From the NCBI RefSeq assembly GCF_013376475.1, contig NZ_CP045508.1, positions 3,136,001 to 3,200,000 on the forward strand: DNA of 64,000 bases. Direction: 5' to 3'. Below the pieces are notes generated by a model. It was not told the DNA's origin. It searched no databases and saw only the letters and a program-made list of their open reading frames with translations. This document shows, piece after piece, positions 1 to 8,878 of this stretch (positions within the stretch are counted from its first letter, which is position 1; each line of letters starts with the position of its first letter). The stretch comes from Desulfolutivibrio sulfoxidireducens (GTDB lineage Bacteria; Desulfobacterota; Desulfovibrionia; Desulfovibrionales; Desulfovibrionaceae). The position numbers and the translations under genes were made by a program.

Positions 1-48
1 GTTATCGACCAGGGACTTGGCCACGTATTCGATCAAGTCCTTCAACAT
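1..48 (-). CDS. khpA: KhpA, KH-domain RNA-binding protein (N-terminal fragment)
   Basis: Only the first 16 codons are in the window. They read MLKDLIEYVAKSLVDN, which matches the start of the small KH-domain protein KhpA (YlqC family), an RNA chaperone that often pairs with KhpB. A strong AGGAGG ribosome site lies a few bases before the ATG at 48. The gene follows rpsP on the same strand, the usual place for khpA in the ffh-rpsP-khpA-rimM-trmD-rplS operon. The call rests on a short peptide plus context. Confidence 0.8.
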   Translation of the reverse strand, partial: MLKDLIEYVAKSLVDN

Positions 49-204
49 GTTCACCTCCTGCGTGCACTGCCCTCAAGGCGAAGCCAGGGACCTTAGACGC
101 GGTTATCCGAACGTCGTCGGACACGCGCGATCCGTCTCCCCGTCCCTTCTTCGCGGGTTTTCTTCGAATCCATCGGCATGCGGCGTCAAAAGCCGCGAAG
201 GAAG

Positions 205-444
205 CTACTTCCCGGCTTTTTTGAGCAGGGCCTTGACCGTATCCGAGGGTTTCGCGCCGAGATCGGTCCAATACTTCACCTTTTCCATATCCACCTTCAG
301 CTCGGCCGGGTCAACCATGGGGTTGTAGTGGCCAAGGTACTCCAGGGCGCGGCCGTCACGGCGGGTGGCGCTGTCCAGGGCGACGATGCGGTAGAAGGGC
401 CGTTTTTTGGACCCCATGCGGGTCAGACGAATTTTCATGGCCAT
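205..444 (-). CDS. rpsP: 30S ribosomal protein S16
   Basis: This 79-residue protein is a component of the small ribosomal subunit that binds 16S rRNA and helps 30S assembly. The N-terminus carries the S16 signature [18 protein letters not shown], followed by the conserved lengths and the YLGHYNP motif. AAGGAG sits 8 bases before the ATG at 444; a second in-frame ATG two codons on (438) is an alternative start. It lies 69 bases after the ffh stop and about 156 bases before khpA, so the three are probably cotranscribed. Confidence 0.97.
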   Translation of the reverse strand: MAMKIRLTRMGSKKRPFYRIVALDSATRRDGRALEYLGHYNPMVDPAELKVDMEKVKYWTDLGAKPSDTVKALLKKAGK

Positions 445-513
445 GATGCGATCTCCTTCAAAAGGATCAGGTTGCGTGTGGTATTGGCGGCGGGCAAGGC
501 CCGCCCTCCCGGG

Positions 514-2007
514 TCAGCGGGATTTTCCTTTTTTGCGTTTCTGTTTTTTGCGCTTGGAGGCGCTGGTGACCTTGCCCGGGGTGCGGGCGAAGCGCGGGTC
601 CACGGGCGGGGCCTCGCCGGGATCGCCGCCGGGCAGCCCGGGCATGCCGCCGGGCAGGCCAGGCATTTTGGGCATCCTGGGCATCTTCCCCGGGGCGGGC
701 ATCTTGCCCCCGGCCCCCATCATGCGCTTCATCATCTTTTGCATCTGGGTGAAATTCTTGAGGAGCTGGGCCACGTCCTGGACGGTGGATCCGGAGCCTT
801 TGGCGATGCGCTCGCGGCGGCTGGGGTTTATGATTTTGGGATTCTCGCGCTCCTTTTTGGTCATGGATCCGATGATGGCCTCGACGCGGGCCATTTCCTT
901 CTCGGGCATCTGCACTTCGCCGAGTTTCTGGCGCACCTGGGACATGCCGGGGATGAGCTTCAAGATGCCGTCGAGGGAGCCGAGTTTGCGCACCCGGCGC
1001 ATCTGGGTGCGGAAGTCCTCGAGGTTGAATTCGGCCTTGCGGAGTTTTTTCTCCATGGCCGCGGCTTCCTCGGCATTGATGTCGGTCTGGGCCTTTTCGA
1101 TGAGCGTGAGGATGTCGCCCATGCCCAGGATGCGCGAGGCGGCCCGGTCGGGGTGGAAGATCTCCAGGTCGGCGAGCTTTTCGCCCATGCCCACGAACTT
1201 GATGGGCTTGCCGGTGACCCCCTTGATGGACAGGGCCGCGCCGCCCCGGGCGTCGCCGTCCATCTTGGTGAGCACGATGCCGGAGACGTCCAGGCGGTCG
1301 TTGAAGCTTGCGGCCACGGTGACCGCGTCCTGGCCGGTCATGGCGTCGGCCACGAAAAGGATCTCGGCCGGGGAGGTTCTGGCCTTGATGGCCGCGAGTT
1401 CCTCCATGAGGGTCTCGTCCACGTGCAGGCGGCCGGCGGTATCGAAGATGACCACGTCGAAGCCGTTTGTGGCGGCCACGTCCATGGCCTGGGCGCAGAT
1501 GTCCACCGGGTTCTGGTCCGGGGTGGACGGATGGACGCTGATGTCGATCTGGGAGCCCAGTTTCTTGAGCTGCTCGATGGCCGCCGGGCGATAGACGTCG
1601 GCCGGGACCAGGTAGGCTTTTTTCTTGAGTTCGCGGCGCAGCCGCAGGGCCAGCTTGGCCGAGGTGGTGGTCTTGCCCGAGCCCTGCAGGCCGACCATCA
1701 TGATGGCCGTAGGGCGGGCCTTGAGGTCGAGGCCGGTGGTCTGTCCGCCGAGCAGTTCGATCAGTTCGTCGTGGACGATCTTGACCACCTGCTGGCCGGG
1801 GGTCAGGCTTTTTAAGACGTCCTGGCCCATGGCCCGGTCGCGGACGCGTTCGACGAAGTCCTTGACCACCTTGAAGTTGACGTCGGCCTCAAGAAGGGCC
1901 AGACGCACCTCGCGCAGGGCGGCCTGGACGTTTTCCTCGGTTAAGCGGGCGTGACCCCGGATTTTTTTGAAGACCCCTTCGAGGCGGTCGGTCAGGCTGT
2001 CGAACAT
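514..2007 (-). CDS. ffh: Signal recognition particle protein Ffh (SRP54)
   Basis: Ffh is the GTPase of the signal recognition particle. It binds 4.5S RNA and signal sequences and delivers nascent inner-membrane proteins to FtsY. The 497-residue product has the N-terminal helical bundle, the P-loop GLQGSGKTT at about 106-114, the later G motifs (DTAGR, TKMDGDARGG) and a C-terminal M domain ending in a Met/Gly/Pro-rich tail (many MPK/MPG repeats) and a basic KRKKQKRKKGKSR end. The start at 2007 (MFDSLTDRLEGVFKKIRG) was chosen because it begins at the family's normal N-terminus and has GGGAG five bases upstream. It is the first gene of the rpsP-khpA run. Confidence 0.97.
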   Translation of the reverse strand: MFDSLTDRLEGVFKKIRGHARLTEENVQAALREVRLALLEADVNFKVVKDFVERVRDRAMGQDVLKSLTPGQQVVKIVHDELIELLGGQTTGLDLKARPTAIMMVGLQGSGKTTTSAKLALRLRRELKKKAYLVPADVYRPAAIEQLKKLGSQIDISVHPSTPDQNPVDICAQAMDVAATNGFDVVIFDTAGRLHVDETLMEELAAIKARTSPAEILFVADAMTGQDAVTVAASFNDRLDVSGIVLTKMDGDARGGAALSIKGVTGKPIKFVGMGEKLADLEIFHPDRAASRILGMGDILTLIEKAQTDINAEEAAAMEKKLRKAEFNLEDFRTQMRRVRKLGSLDGILKLIPGMSQVRQKLGEVQMPEKEMARVEAIIGSMTKKERENPKIINPSRRERIAKGSGSTVQDVAQLLKNFTQMQKMMKRMMGAGGKMPAPGKMPRMPKMPGLPGGMPGLPGGDPGEAPPVDPRFARTPGKVTSASKRKKQKRKKGKSR

Positions 2008-2120
2008 GTGGCTCCCGCTGGTGTCGGCTGGCACGCCAAAAAGCATGCCCGAAAGGCAAAGCCTTTCTACCTATCCACCAGACGGCATTTCGTCAAGGGC
2101 TGTGGAAAAAGCGCGAAGGG

Positions 2121-2138
2121 GGCGGCCGCAAGGCCGCC
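2121..2138. terminator. GC-rich hairpin upstream of ffh
   Basis: GGCGGCC and GGCCGCC form a perfect 7-bp stem around a GCAA loop. A second small dyad (GAAAGGC-AAA-GCCTTTC) lies near 2053-2069. Both sit in the 233-bp gap between the end of the aminotransferase gene and ffh, so they may end or attenuate the aminotransferase transcript. No long T-run follows. Confidence 0.35.
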
Positions 2139-2180
2139 GCGGGCATCCCCCCCGGCATGTTTGGGCAAAAGCCTCTTTGT

Positions 2181-2269
2181 TACAATCCCTCCCGGGCGCG
2201 GGCCAATCAGGCGAATGGCTAAGGCCCTGGCGTTTCAGTTCTACAATCCTTCCCGGGCGCGGGCCAATC
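2181..2269. repeat. Two near-identical 28-bp direct repeats at the aminotransferase 3' end
   Basis: Positions 2181-2208 and 2242-2269 agree in 27 of 28 bases; the core is TCCCGGGCGCGGGCCAATC. The second copy is the last codons of the aminotransferase gene (reading ...LARAREGL stop). The first copy lies 61 bases further downstream, in non-coding DNA. This looks like a local duplication of the gene end, or a repeat at which recombination has moved the stop codon. Confidence 0.7.
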
Positions 2270-3428
2270 CCTCCTCGGCCCGGGCGATGACCTCCTCGCC
2301 CACGCAAAAGGCCAGCCGGAAATAGCCCGGCATGCCGAAGCCCCGGCCGGGCACGCCCAGAACCCGCTCCTTGGCCAGCCGGGAGACGAAGGCCACCTCA
2401 TCTGGGATGGGCGATTTGGGGAAGAAGTAGAAGGCCCCCTTGGGCTTGAAAAACTCATACCCGGTCCGGGTCAGGACCTCGGCCATGCGATCCCGGCGTC
2501 TGGTGTACACGGAGGTGTCCACCTGGGAACCCATGGCCTTGAGCAGGATGGCCTGGCCGATGGCCGGGGCGTTGACGAAGCCCATGATCCGGTTGGCGAA
2601 GATGAGCCCGCCGATGAGCTTCTCCTTGCCGGGCATGTTCGGGGCCACGGCCACGAACCCCACCCGCTCGCCGGCCAGGGACAGATTCTTGGAAAACGAG
2701 CTGACCAGGACGCTGTAGGGATAGACCGGCAGGACCGGGGGCACCGTGACCCCGTCGAAGGTCAGGAAGCGGTAGGGCTCGTCGGCCACCAGATAGATGG
2801 GCCGCTCGCGTCCCTTGGACAGATCGGCCAGGGCCTGGGCCAGGGCCTGGATATCGGCCTCGGGGTAGACCTGTCCGGTGGGGTTGTTGGGCGAATTGAT
2901 CAGCACCGCCCGGGTCTTGTCCGTCACAGCGGCGGCGATGGCCGCGACGTCCAGGCCGAAATCGCCCTGGCGCGAGGGCACGGGCCTGAGCACCCCGCGA
3001 CTGTTGGCCACGTAGAACCCGTATTCCACGAAATAGGGCGAAAGGCAGATGACCTCGTCCCCGGGTTCGAGCACGGCCCTGAAAAAGATGTTCAGCCCGC
3101 CCGCCGCGCCGCAGGTCACCAGCAGGTCCTGAGGCTCCACAGCCAGGCCCTGCTCCCGGCTGACGTATCCGGCCAGGGCCTCGCGCACCCGGGGATAGCC
3201 GGGATTGGGCATGTATCCGAAAATGAAAGGTCTTCCCGCGTTTCCGGCCAGGTCGGAGAGGCACTCGCCGACAATGGCCGGAGGCGGCAGGTCCGGGTTG
3301 CCCAGGGAAAAGTCGCATACCGCGTCTTCCCCGTATTTTTTCTTCAGTTCCAGCCCAAGCTCAAAAATCGAGCGAATCCAGGCCCCTTGGGCCAGATACC
3401 CGTCCATCTCCTCCGATAACAACCGCAC
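2241..3428 (-). CDS. Pyridoxal-phosphate-dependent class I/II aminotransferase
   Basis: The product (about 395 residues) is a fold-type I aminotransferase of the aspartate-aminotransferase superfamily, probably acting on an amino acid or keto acid in the cytoplasm. Visible marks are FSLGNPDLPPP near the N-terminus, the NSPNNPTGQVY motif, ADEPYRFL with its PLP-ring Asp, and SSFSKNLSLAGERVGF, which carries the Schiff-base Lys. The start at 3428 is a GTG chosen because AAAGGAG lies 6 bases before it; an upstream in-frame GTG at 3479 and an ATG at 3407 are alternatives. It is transcribed towards ffh. The substrate cannot be read from sequence. Confidence 0.9.
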   Translation of the reverse strand: MRLLSEEMDGYLAQGAWIRSIFELGLELKKKYGEDAVCDFSLGNPDLPPPAIVGECLSDLAGNAGRPFIFGYMPNPGYPRVREALAGYVSREQGLAVEPQDLLVTCGAAGGLNIFFRAVLEPGDEVICLSPYFVEYGFYVANSRGVLRPVPSRQGDFGLDVAAIAAAVTDKTRAVLINSPNNPTGQVYPEADIQALAQALADLSKGRERPIYLVADEPYRFLTFDGVTVPPVLPVYPYSVLVSSFSKNLSLAGERVGFVAVAPNMPGKEKLIGGLIFANRIMGFVNAPAIGQAILLKAMGSQVDTSVYTRRRDRMAEVLTRTGYEFFKPKGAFYFFPKSPIPDEVAFVSRLAKERVLGVPGRGFGMPGYFRLAFCVGEEVIARAEEGLARAREGL

Positions 3429-3690
3429 AGCCCGCTCCTTTGTTACAACCGCGCACACACCTTGCGCAACCCCCGTCACATAGCACCAAACCCGGCCGGC
3501 CGGAAGACCCCGGGGCCGTCAGGCGAACATATCCTGAAAGGATTCTCCATGGATTTTTAACAACCACACGGTTTCATGGAATTTTTCGTACGTGTTTTTC
3601 CATCTCGCCTTGCGGCCACAAATGGGCTATGTCTAGACGCCTTCGGTGAAGGCCGTTCCAACGTTTCCGCACGTCAACCCCACGGACCCC

Positions 3691-5667
3691 ATGACCTCGA
3701 TCCCCAAACCGGAAATCCTGGCCCCGGCCGGCGACCCGGCCTCTTTTCTGGCCGCCCTGGCCGCTGGCGCGGACGCCGTCTACTGCGGCCTCAAGCATTT
3801 TTCCGCGCGCATGCTGGCGCGCAACTTCTCCGTTTCCGAGCTGGCCCGGCTGGCCGAACTGGCCCGGGGCAAGGGCCGGCGGACCTATGTGGCCGTAAAC
3901 GTCATGGTCAAGCCGGACGAGATCGAGAAGGCCGGCCGGCTGGTCAGGCGCCTGGTGGACCAGGTCGCCCCCGAGGGCCTTATCCTCCAGGACATCGGCA
4001 TGGCCAAGATCGCCCGCCTGGCCGGGTTCGAGGGCGAACTGCACCTGTCCACCCTGGCCAATGTCAGCCACCCCATGGGCCTGGCCACGGCGGCGGACCT
4101 GGGCTTTTCCCGGGTGGTGGTCCCGCGCGAGCTGTCCGTGGACGAGATCCGGGCCATGGCCGAGGCCTGCGGACCGGGCATGTCCATCGAGGTCTTCGTG
4201 CACGGGGCACTGTGCCACAACGTGTCCGGCCGGTGCTGGTGGAGCAGTTTCATGGGCGGCAAGAGCGGGCTTCGCGGCCGGTGCGTGCAGCCCTGCCGCC
4301 GGGTCTACGAACACCGGGGCCAGGAGGGCCGCTTTTTCTCCTGTCTGGACCTGAGCCTGGACGTTTTGGCCAAGACGCTTCTGCCCATCCCAAACATCTC
4401 GGCCTGGAAGATCGAGGGCCGCAAAAAAGGCCCCCACTACGTCTTTCACACCGTGGCCGCCTACAAGCTTTTGCGCGACGAACCCGACGATCCGGCCGCG
4501 AAAAAGGCCGCCCTGGACTATCTCGAACAGGCCCTGGGCCGCACCGGCACCAACTACGGATTTCTGCCCCAGCGCCCCAAAAACCCCGTGGACCACCGGG
4601 ACCGCACCGGGTCCGGGCTGGCCGCCGGCAAGCTCTCCCGTAGCGAGCAGGGCGGCTTCCAGCTTGCGTCGCGCATCCCGCTTCTGGCCGGCGACCTTTT
4701 GCGCGTGGGCTTCGAGGACGCCGCCGGGCATCAGATCATCCGCATAAGCCGGTCCGTGCCCAAGGGCGGCCGGTATTCGCTGCGCTTCGAGCCCGGCCAG
4801 CGCCCCGAGTCCGGCACGCCGGTCTTTCTCATCGACCGCCGGGCCCCGGAGCTGGCCCGCATCCTGGAGAACATGGAGGCCGAGCTGGCCGCCATCCCGG
4901 AGAAAGAGGCCGCCCCCGTCGAGGTCGAAATAAGCCCGCCAAAGCCCTACCGCCCGGCCAAACGGGCCATGCCCGTGGCCCTGAACGTGTGGCGGCATCC
5001 CGATCTGGTCAAGGAGAAGGGAACGTTCGGGGTGTGGGTGTCCCTCAGCCGGGCCCACAACCTGCCCCTTGGCCGGGCCAAGACGACCTGGTGGTGGCTG
5101 CCGCCGGTCATCTGGCCCAACGAGGAGAGCGAATTCGCGGGGTTGGTGGAGCTTCTGCTTTCACGCGGGGCCGAGCGCTTTGTCCTAAACGCCCCGTGGC
5201 AACGGGCGCTCTTCCCCAAGGACGTCAAGGCCATCCTGTGGGCCGGGCCGTTTTGCAACATCGCCAATCCCATGGCCCTTGTGGCCCTCAAATCCCTGGG
5301 CTTTTCCGGGGCCATCCTCTCCCCGGAGCTTTCCGGCGAGGACATTCTGTCGCTGCCGGGCAAAAGCCCCCTGCCCCTGGGCCTGGTGGTCGACGGGGCC
5401 TGGCCGCTTGGCATTTCCCGGACCATCTCCCCCGAGATCAAGACCTGCATGGCCCTGACAAGCCCCAAGGGCGAGGTCTGCTGGGCCGTGCGCTACGACC
5501 AGAACTATTTCATCTATCCCAACTGGCGCATGGACCTTTTCCCGCACCGGGACGCCCTGATCAAGGCCGGATACGAGATGTTTCTGTCCCTGCGCGAACC
5601 CATGCCCAAGGAGGTGCCGGCCCGGGATCGCCAGGGCCTGTTCAACTGGGAGACGGGACTTTTATAA
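3691..5667 (+). CDS. U32-family protein (peptidase U32 / tRNA-rRNA hydroxylation type)
   Basis: The product (about 658 residues) belongs to the U32 family. This family was named for collagenases, but several members are now known to be needed for RNA hydroxylation (TrhP, RlhA). The N-terminal TIM-barrel part opens with PEILAPAGD and contains the family signature EVFVHGALCHNVSGRC at about 182-197 and the cysteine motif GRCVQPCRR. The C-terminal half is a long extra region, so the total length is closer to RlhA-type proteins than to short U32 peptidases. Neither possible start (ATG 3691, GTG 3646) has a good ribosome site. The stop is 21 bases before the PFK-2-like gene, so the two are probably cotranscribed. 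The exact substrate is unknown. Confidence 0.85.
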   Translation: MTSIPKPEILAPAGDPASFLAALAAGADAVYCGLKHFSARMLARNFSVSELARLAELARGKGRRTYVAVNVMVKPDEIEKAGRLVRRLVDQVAPEGLILQDIGMAKIARLAGFEGELHLSTLANVSHPMGLATAADLGFSRVVVPRELSVDEIRAMAEACGPGMSIEVFVHGALCHNVSGRCWWSSFMGGKSGLRGRCVQPCRRVYEHRGQEGRFFSCLDLSLDVLAKTLLPIPNISAWKIEGRKKGPHYVFHTVAAYKLLRDEPDDPAAKKAALDYLEQALGRTGTNYGFLPQRPKNPVDHRDRTGSGLAAGKLSRSEQGGFQLASRIPLLAGDLLRVGFEDAAGHQIIRISRSVPKGGRYSLRFEPGQRPESGTPVFLIDRRAPELARILENMEAELAAIPEKEAAPVEVEISPPKPYRPAKRAMPVALNVWRHPDLVKEKGTFGVWVSLSRAHNLPLGRAKTTWWWLPPVIWPNEESEFAGLVELLLSRGAERFVLNAPWQRALFPKDVKAILWAGPFCNIANPMALVALKSLGFSGAILSPELSGEDILSLPGKSPLPLGLVVDGAWPLGISRTISPEIKTCMALTSPKGEVCWAVRYDQNYFIYPNWRMDLFPHRDALIKAGYEMFLSLREPMPKEVPARDRQGLFNWETGLL

Positions 5668-5688
5668 CCAGACGCGAGGGGGTTCGGC

Positions 5689-6906
5689 ATGAGCAGGGGA
5701 GACAAGCTGGTGGTGGCCATGGTCGGGCTTCCGGCCATGGGCAAGTCCACTGTGGCCCTCAAGCTCAAGGAGAACCTGGAGAAGGAAGACGTCCGGGTGG
5801 CCGTGTTCAATAACGGCGACGTGCGCCGGCGCATGCTCACGGGCGACACCGCCCACGCCGGGTTCTACGATCCCAAAAACGCCGAGACCCTGGCCCTTCG
5901 GGAGCGCATCGCCGAGATCAACATGGCCGAGGCCAGGGCCTTTTTAAGCGCCGGCGGCCAGATCGCCATCCTCGACGCCACCAACGCCAGCCCCAAACGC
6001 CGGGAGGCCATCCGGGCGACCTTCACCGACGTGCCGCTTTTGTTCATCGAATGCCGCAACGACGACCCGGCCCTTTTGGACTTCAGCATCGAGCGCAAGG
6101 TGCGCGGCGCGGAATTCGCCCATCTGCCCGAGGCCGAGGCCAAAAAAAGCTTCCGGGAACGCATCGGCTACTACCGGCACATCCTGCGTTCGCTGTCCCC
6201 CGAGGACGGCAACGGGGTCATCCTGGACTCGCTGACCAACCGCATCCTGGTGGAGCGGGCCGACTCGCTTCTGCCCTACTACGCCCGCATCCGGGACCTT
6301 CTGGTCTCGGACTGGGTCAAAAGCCTGATCCTGGCCCGCCACGGCCAGTCCGAGGACAATCTGGCCGGGCGCATCGGCGGCGACTCGGACCTGACCGAGA
6401 CCGGCCGGGCCCAGGCCTGGTCCCTGTCGCGGCACTTCATCGGCACGCCCATCCCCTACGTCTTCACCAGCACGAAACGGCGCACCCAGGAGATGGCCGA
6501 GCCCCTGGTGACCGCCCGGCAATACTGCTCGGCGTTCGCCTTTGCGGAGTTCGACGAGATCGACGCCGGGGAGTGCGAGGGCATGACCCCGGCCGAGATC
6601 AAGGACAGGCGTCCCGAGGTCTACGCCGCGCGCAGCCTGGACAAGTACCGCTACACCTACCCCGGCGGCGAGAGCTACGCCGTGCTGGCCGAGCGCGTGG
6701 AACGCGGGCTGAAAAAGGCGTTTTTTTTGAGCGGCAACGCGGAGAACATCCTCATCGTGGGCCATCAGGCCGTCAACCGGGTGATTTTGTCCCACTTCCT
6801 GTTCCGCCGGGCCGAGGACGTGCCCTACATCTACATCCCCCAGGACCGCTACTTCCACATCGTCTCCACCCACACCAAGAAGCTCTTCGAGCTCAAAAAG
6901 TTCTGA
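5689..6906 (+). CDS. Bifunctional 6-phosphofructo-2-kinase/fructose-2,6-bisphosphatase-like protein
   Basis: The 405-residue protein joins two domains in the order of eukaryotic PFK-2/FBPase-2. Residues 1 to about 205 form a P-loop kinase with Walker A GLPAMGKST (13-21) and the conserved FNNGDVRR. Residues from about 210 form a histidine phosphatase with ARHGQSEDN (catalytic His218), a TSTKRRTQEMA arginine motif, the acid FDEIDAGECEG near 289 and VGHQ (His359). If active, it would make and break fructose 2,6-bisphosphate. GAGGGGG lies 6 bases before the ATG, 21 bases after the U32 stop. The kinase substrate is not proven; a related sugar or nucleotide kinase activity is possible. Confidence 0.85.
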   Translation: MSRGDKLVVAMVGLPAMGKSTVALKLKENLEKEDVRVAVFNNGDVRRRMLTGDTAHAGFYDPKNAETLALRERIAEINMAEARAFLSAGGQIAILDATNASPKRREAIRATFTDVPLLFIECRNDDPALLDFSIERKVRGAEFAHLPEAEAKKSFRERIGYYRHILRSLSPEDGNGVILDSLTNRILVERADSLLPYYARIRDLLVSDWVKSLILARHGQSEDNLAGRIGGDSDLTETGRAQAWSLSRHFIGTPIPYVFTSTKRRTQEMAEPLVTARQYCSAFAFAEFDEIDAGECEGMTPAEIKDRRPEVYAARSLDKYRYTYPGGESYAVLAERVERGLKKAFFLSGNAENILIVGHQAVNRVILSHFLFRRAEDVPYIYIPQDRYFHIVSTHTKKLFELKKF

Positions 6907-6940
6907 GCCCGGGCCGCGTTTCGGGATGCCGGCAAGGGAA

Positions 6941-7237
6941 TTACCGGGGTTTGCCCAAAACCGGGGCAAGTTCGGGACAGGTCATGACCGGATCGAACTC
7001 CAGGATCGTATAGGCGGCCACCCCTTCCCGCTTGAAAGGGTCGTTCTCCAAAAGGGCCTCCACCTCGGCCCGCTCGCGGGCATGGGCAAGGATGACCCCG
7101 CCGGTCCTGGGCCGGCGCGGCCCGGAGGCCAGAAATCGCCCGGCGGCGTACTGCTCCCGCAGAAAGGCGCGGTGCGCCTCAAGCCAGGGGTCGACGTCGG
7201 CCAGGGGCTTCACGTAGTCGACGATAATTACGAACAT
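6941..7237 (-). CDS. YciI-like protein
   Basis: This 98-residue protein has the YciI/YCII fold pattern: MFVIIVDYVKPL, a conserved His in EAHRAFL, an ASGPRRPRTGG stretch and the DPF motif before the last strand. The family is small, cytoplasmic and dimeric with a proposed His/Asp active site, but its reaction is generally unknown. The start at 7237 has GGAG 6 bases upstream; an ATG four codons earlier (7249) has AAGGAG too close to it. It converges on the PFK-2-like gene with a 34-bp gap. Confidence 0.8.
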   Translation of the reverse strand: MFVIIVDYVKPLADVDPWLEAHRAFLREQYAAGRFLASGPRRPRTGGVILAHARERAEVEALLENDPFKREGVAAYTILEFDPVMTCPELAPVLGKPR

Positions 7238-7289
7238 GCCGTACTCCATTCTCCTTCGCGGCGCGGAGAAAAATGAAAAGGAAAAAATT

Positions 7290-8405
7290 TTACCTCAGCA
7301 AGAAATCAAGGAAACTTCTCACTGCGTCAATCCGTGTCAGGAACACATCTTTTTTGGCAAAAGGAAAGGCCTTGTCGAGATCATCCTGAAGATGCAGATT
7401 CATGGATCTGGCGATGTCCACCAATCCCTCCCGGGCCTTTTCCGCCTGCTTCGTGCCCCTGGCGAATCCGATCTGGAACTGCGCGTTCCCGTCGGTCCAG
7501 AGAAGAATGATCGGATTGTGCGACACGGACGGCACGACGATGCCCAAAGAGCCCGTATCCCCCCGACCGTACTTGAAAACGGCCCCGGCGGACCCGGCCG
7601 CCTCGACAAGCGTCCGTATTCGGGAAAACGCATCCTCTCCGACGTTGTCCCGCAATGTGTCGAGAAAGAGCGGCTTCGTCCAGATTCTTTTTTCTTTCGT
7701 TTGTCTTTGAAGGGTATTTTCCTTCTTTATTCGTCGTGCCTCTTCCGTATAACCAAAAAGCATGGGCACGACGATCTTGGTTTCACCATGACGGTACTGT
7801 TTCGCCTCGACAAGCAGCACCTCTGTGCGTTCCATCTGCCTGTTCAGGAAGTCAACAATGCTTTTCAATTCAGCAGGCGCTTCGTTAAGAAAAAAGACCA
7901 ATCGGACATTCCCTTCGCGCAATTTATACACCGCATTATCGATGAACGCCTCGCAATCGGCGTCATCATCCTGCAACACTTTGCAAATATACTTTTCAGG
8001 TGAAGAACCGTGGGCCATCGATGTCTTGCGCAACGACTCCATCAGGAATGATTTGTCCCAATAGAAGGCCCCGTTGGCGGCATATTCCAGGACCTGGGCG
8101 ACGATTTCCCGTCTCGCCCTGGTGTCCGTACCGCGCTTGCATTCCACGAAGGTCGGCGTCGCGTCCTGGTCAAGGAAGAAGAAATCTATGCTCCATCGGT
8201 CCCCCCCCGCGCCAGGATCAGGCACGGGCATTTCCCTCTGAACCAGGAGCCATCGTCGGGGGCTTTGCGGATTTATCTGGTCACCGGGGAGAAGATCATG
8301 GTTTCTTTCCAGGGCCTGCTGGAGTTCCCTCTCCTCGCTCAAACACGGGGCCTTCTCCAGTTTCCGTGGATACCCATTCTCGTCGACACGAAAAATATCC
8401 GCCAT
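7290..8405 (-). CDS. PD-(D/E)XK nuclease-like protein of unknown role
   Basis: The product (about 371 residues) has, near residues 70-110, the pattern of a restriction-endonuclease fold: a WSIDFFFLD strand supplying Asp, then TPTFVECKRGTDTRARREIV with the E-x-K pair, then VAQVLEYAANG. The middle and C-terminal parts were not recognised. The DNA is visibly less GC-rich than its neighbours, with runs such as TCTTTTTTCTTTCG, suggesting acquisition by transfer. The ATG at 8405 has AAGGTGG 5 bases upstream and was preferred to the one at 8447. It has no methyltransferase or helicase neighbour, so a restriction-modification role is not supported here. It could act in DNA repair or defence. Confidence 0.65.
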   Translation of the reverse strand: MADIFRVDENGYPRKLEKAPCLSEERELQQALERNHDLLPGDQINPQSPRRWLLVQREMPVPDPGAGGDRWSIDFFFLDQDATPTFVECKRGTDTRARREIVAQVLEYAANGAFYWDKSFLMESLRKTSMAHGSSPEKYICKVLQDDDADCEAFIDNAVYKLREGNVRLVFFLNEAPAELKSIVDFLNRQMERTEVLLVEAKQYRHGETKIVVPMLFGYTEEARRIKKENTLQRQTKEKRIWTKPLFLDTLRDNVGEDAFSRIRTLVEAAGSAGAVFKYGRGDTGSLGIVVPSVSHNPIILLWTDGNAQFQIGFARGTKQAEKAREGLVDIARSMNLHLQDDLDKAFPFAKKDVFLTRIDAVRSFLDFLLR

Positions 8406-8577
8406 GATGACCACCTTGTAAAACGGTACAGGTCTTTTCGTGGCCACTGCGTCGTCGATATATGAAAGAAGGCATACTGGCCGAGGTCAGTGTACCCCCC
8501 CGGCGCAATCAGTACAAAGCATCTATGGTCCTTCCGGACTCGCCGGGGACGCGTCGGATGCGCTGCCCCGCCCCGCC

Positions 8578-8853
8578 TCAGCCGTGAAGCGCGGTCAGGG
8601 CGGCCCGGCACACCGCCAGGGCCGCGTCCGGGTCCTCCCGTTCAAACCGGCGGCCGTGCCGGGAAAAGACCGCCCTCCACAGCGTGGTCGCCGGGTCCTT
8701 GGGCCTGGCGTCGAAAAGCCGGAATCCGAATCCCCGCTTTTCGAGCGCTTCGGCCAGGCCCAGGGCGGCGTTGACGTCCCGGACGGCGTCGGCGGGCAGG
8801 CTATCGCCCAGAAATTGCCCCAAGGCCTGTTGCAGGTCTTCGCGTTCTGGCAT
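8578..8853 (-). CDS. Small conserved-looking protein of unknown function
   Basis: This 91-residue soluble protein (MPEREDLQQALGQFLGD...) has no motif I recognise. It is rich in Ala, Arg and Asp and predicted helical. It is the last gene of a four-gene minus-strand cluster after the pseudo-receiver (25-bp gap), the IscU-like and the NifX-like genes. An AAAGGGA ribosome site precedes the ATG. Its conservation with these neighbours would be the main clue to function. Confidence 0.6.
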   Translation of the reverse strand: MPEREDLQQALGQFLGDSLPADAVRDVNAALGLAEALEKRGFGFRLFDARPKDPATTLWRAVFSRHGRRFEREDPDAALAVCRAALTALHG

Positions 8854-8878
8854 GGCTCACGTCCCTTTCGCGGTTCCG

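Noticed and set aside
178-1815. Long plus-strand open frame opposite ffh
   Set aside because: It is the complement of the clear ffh gene; its protein is low-complexity Ala/Gly/His/Leu sequence with no domain.
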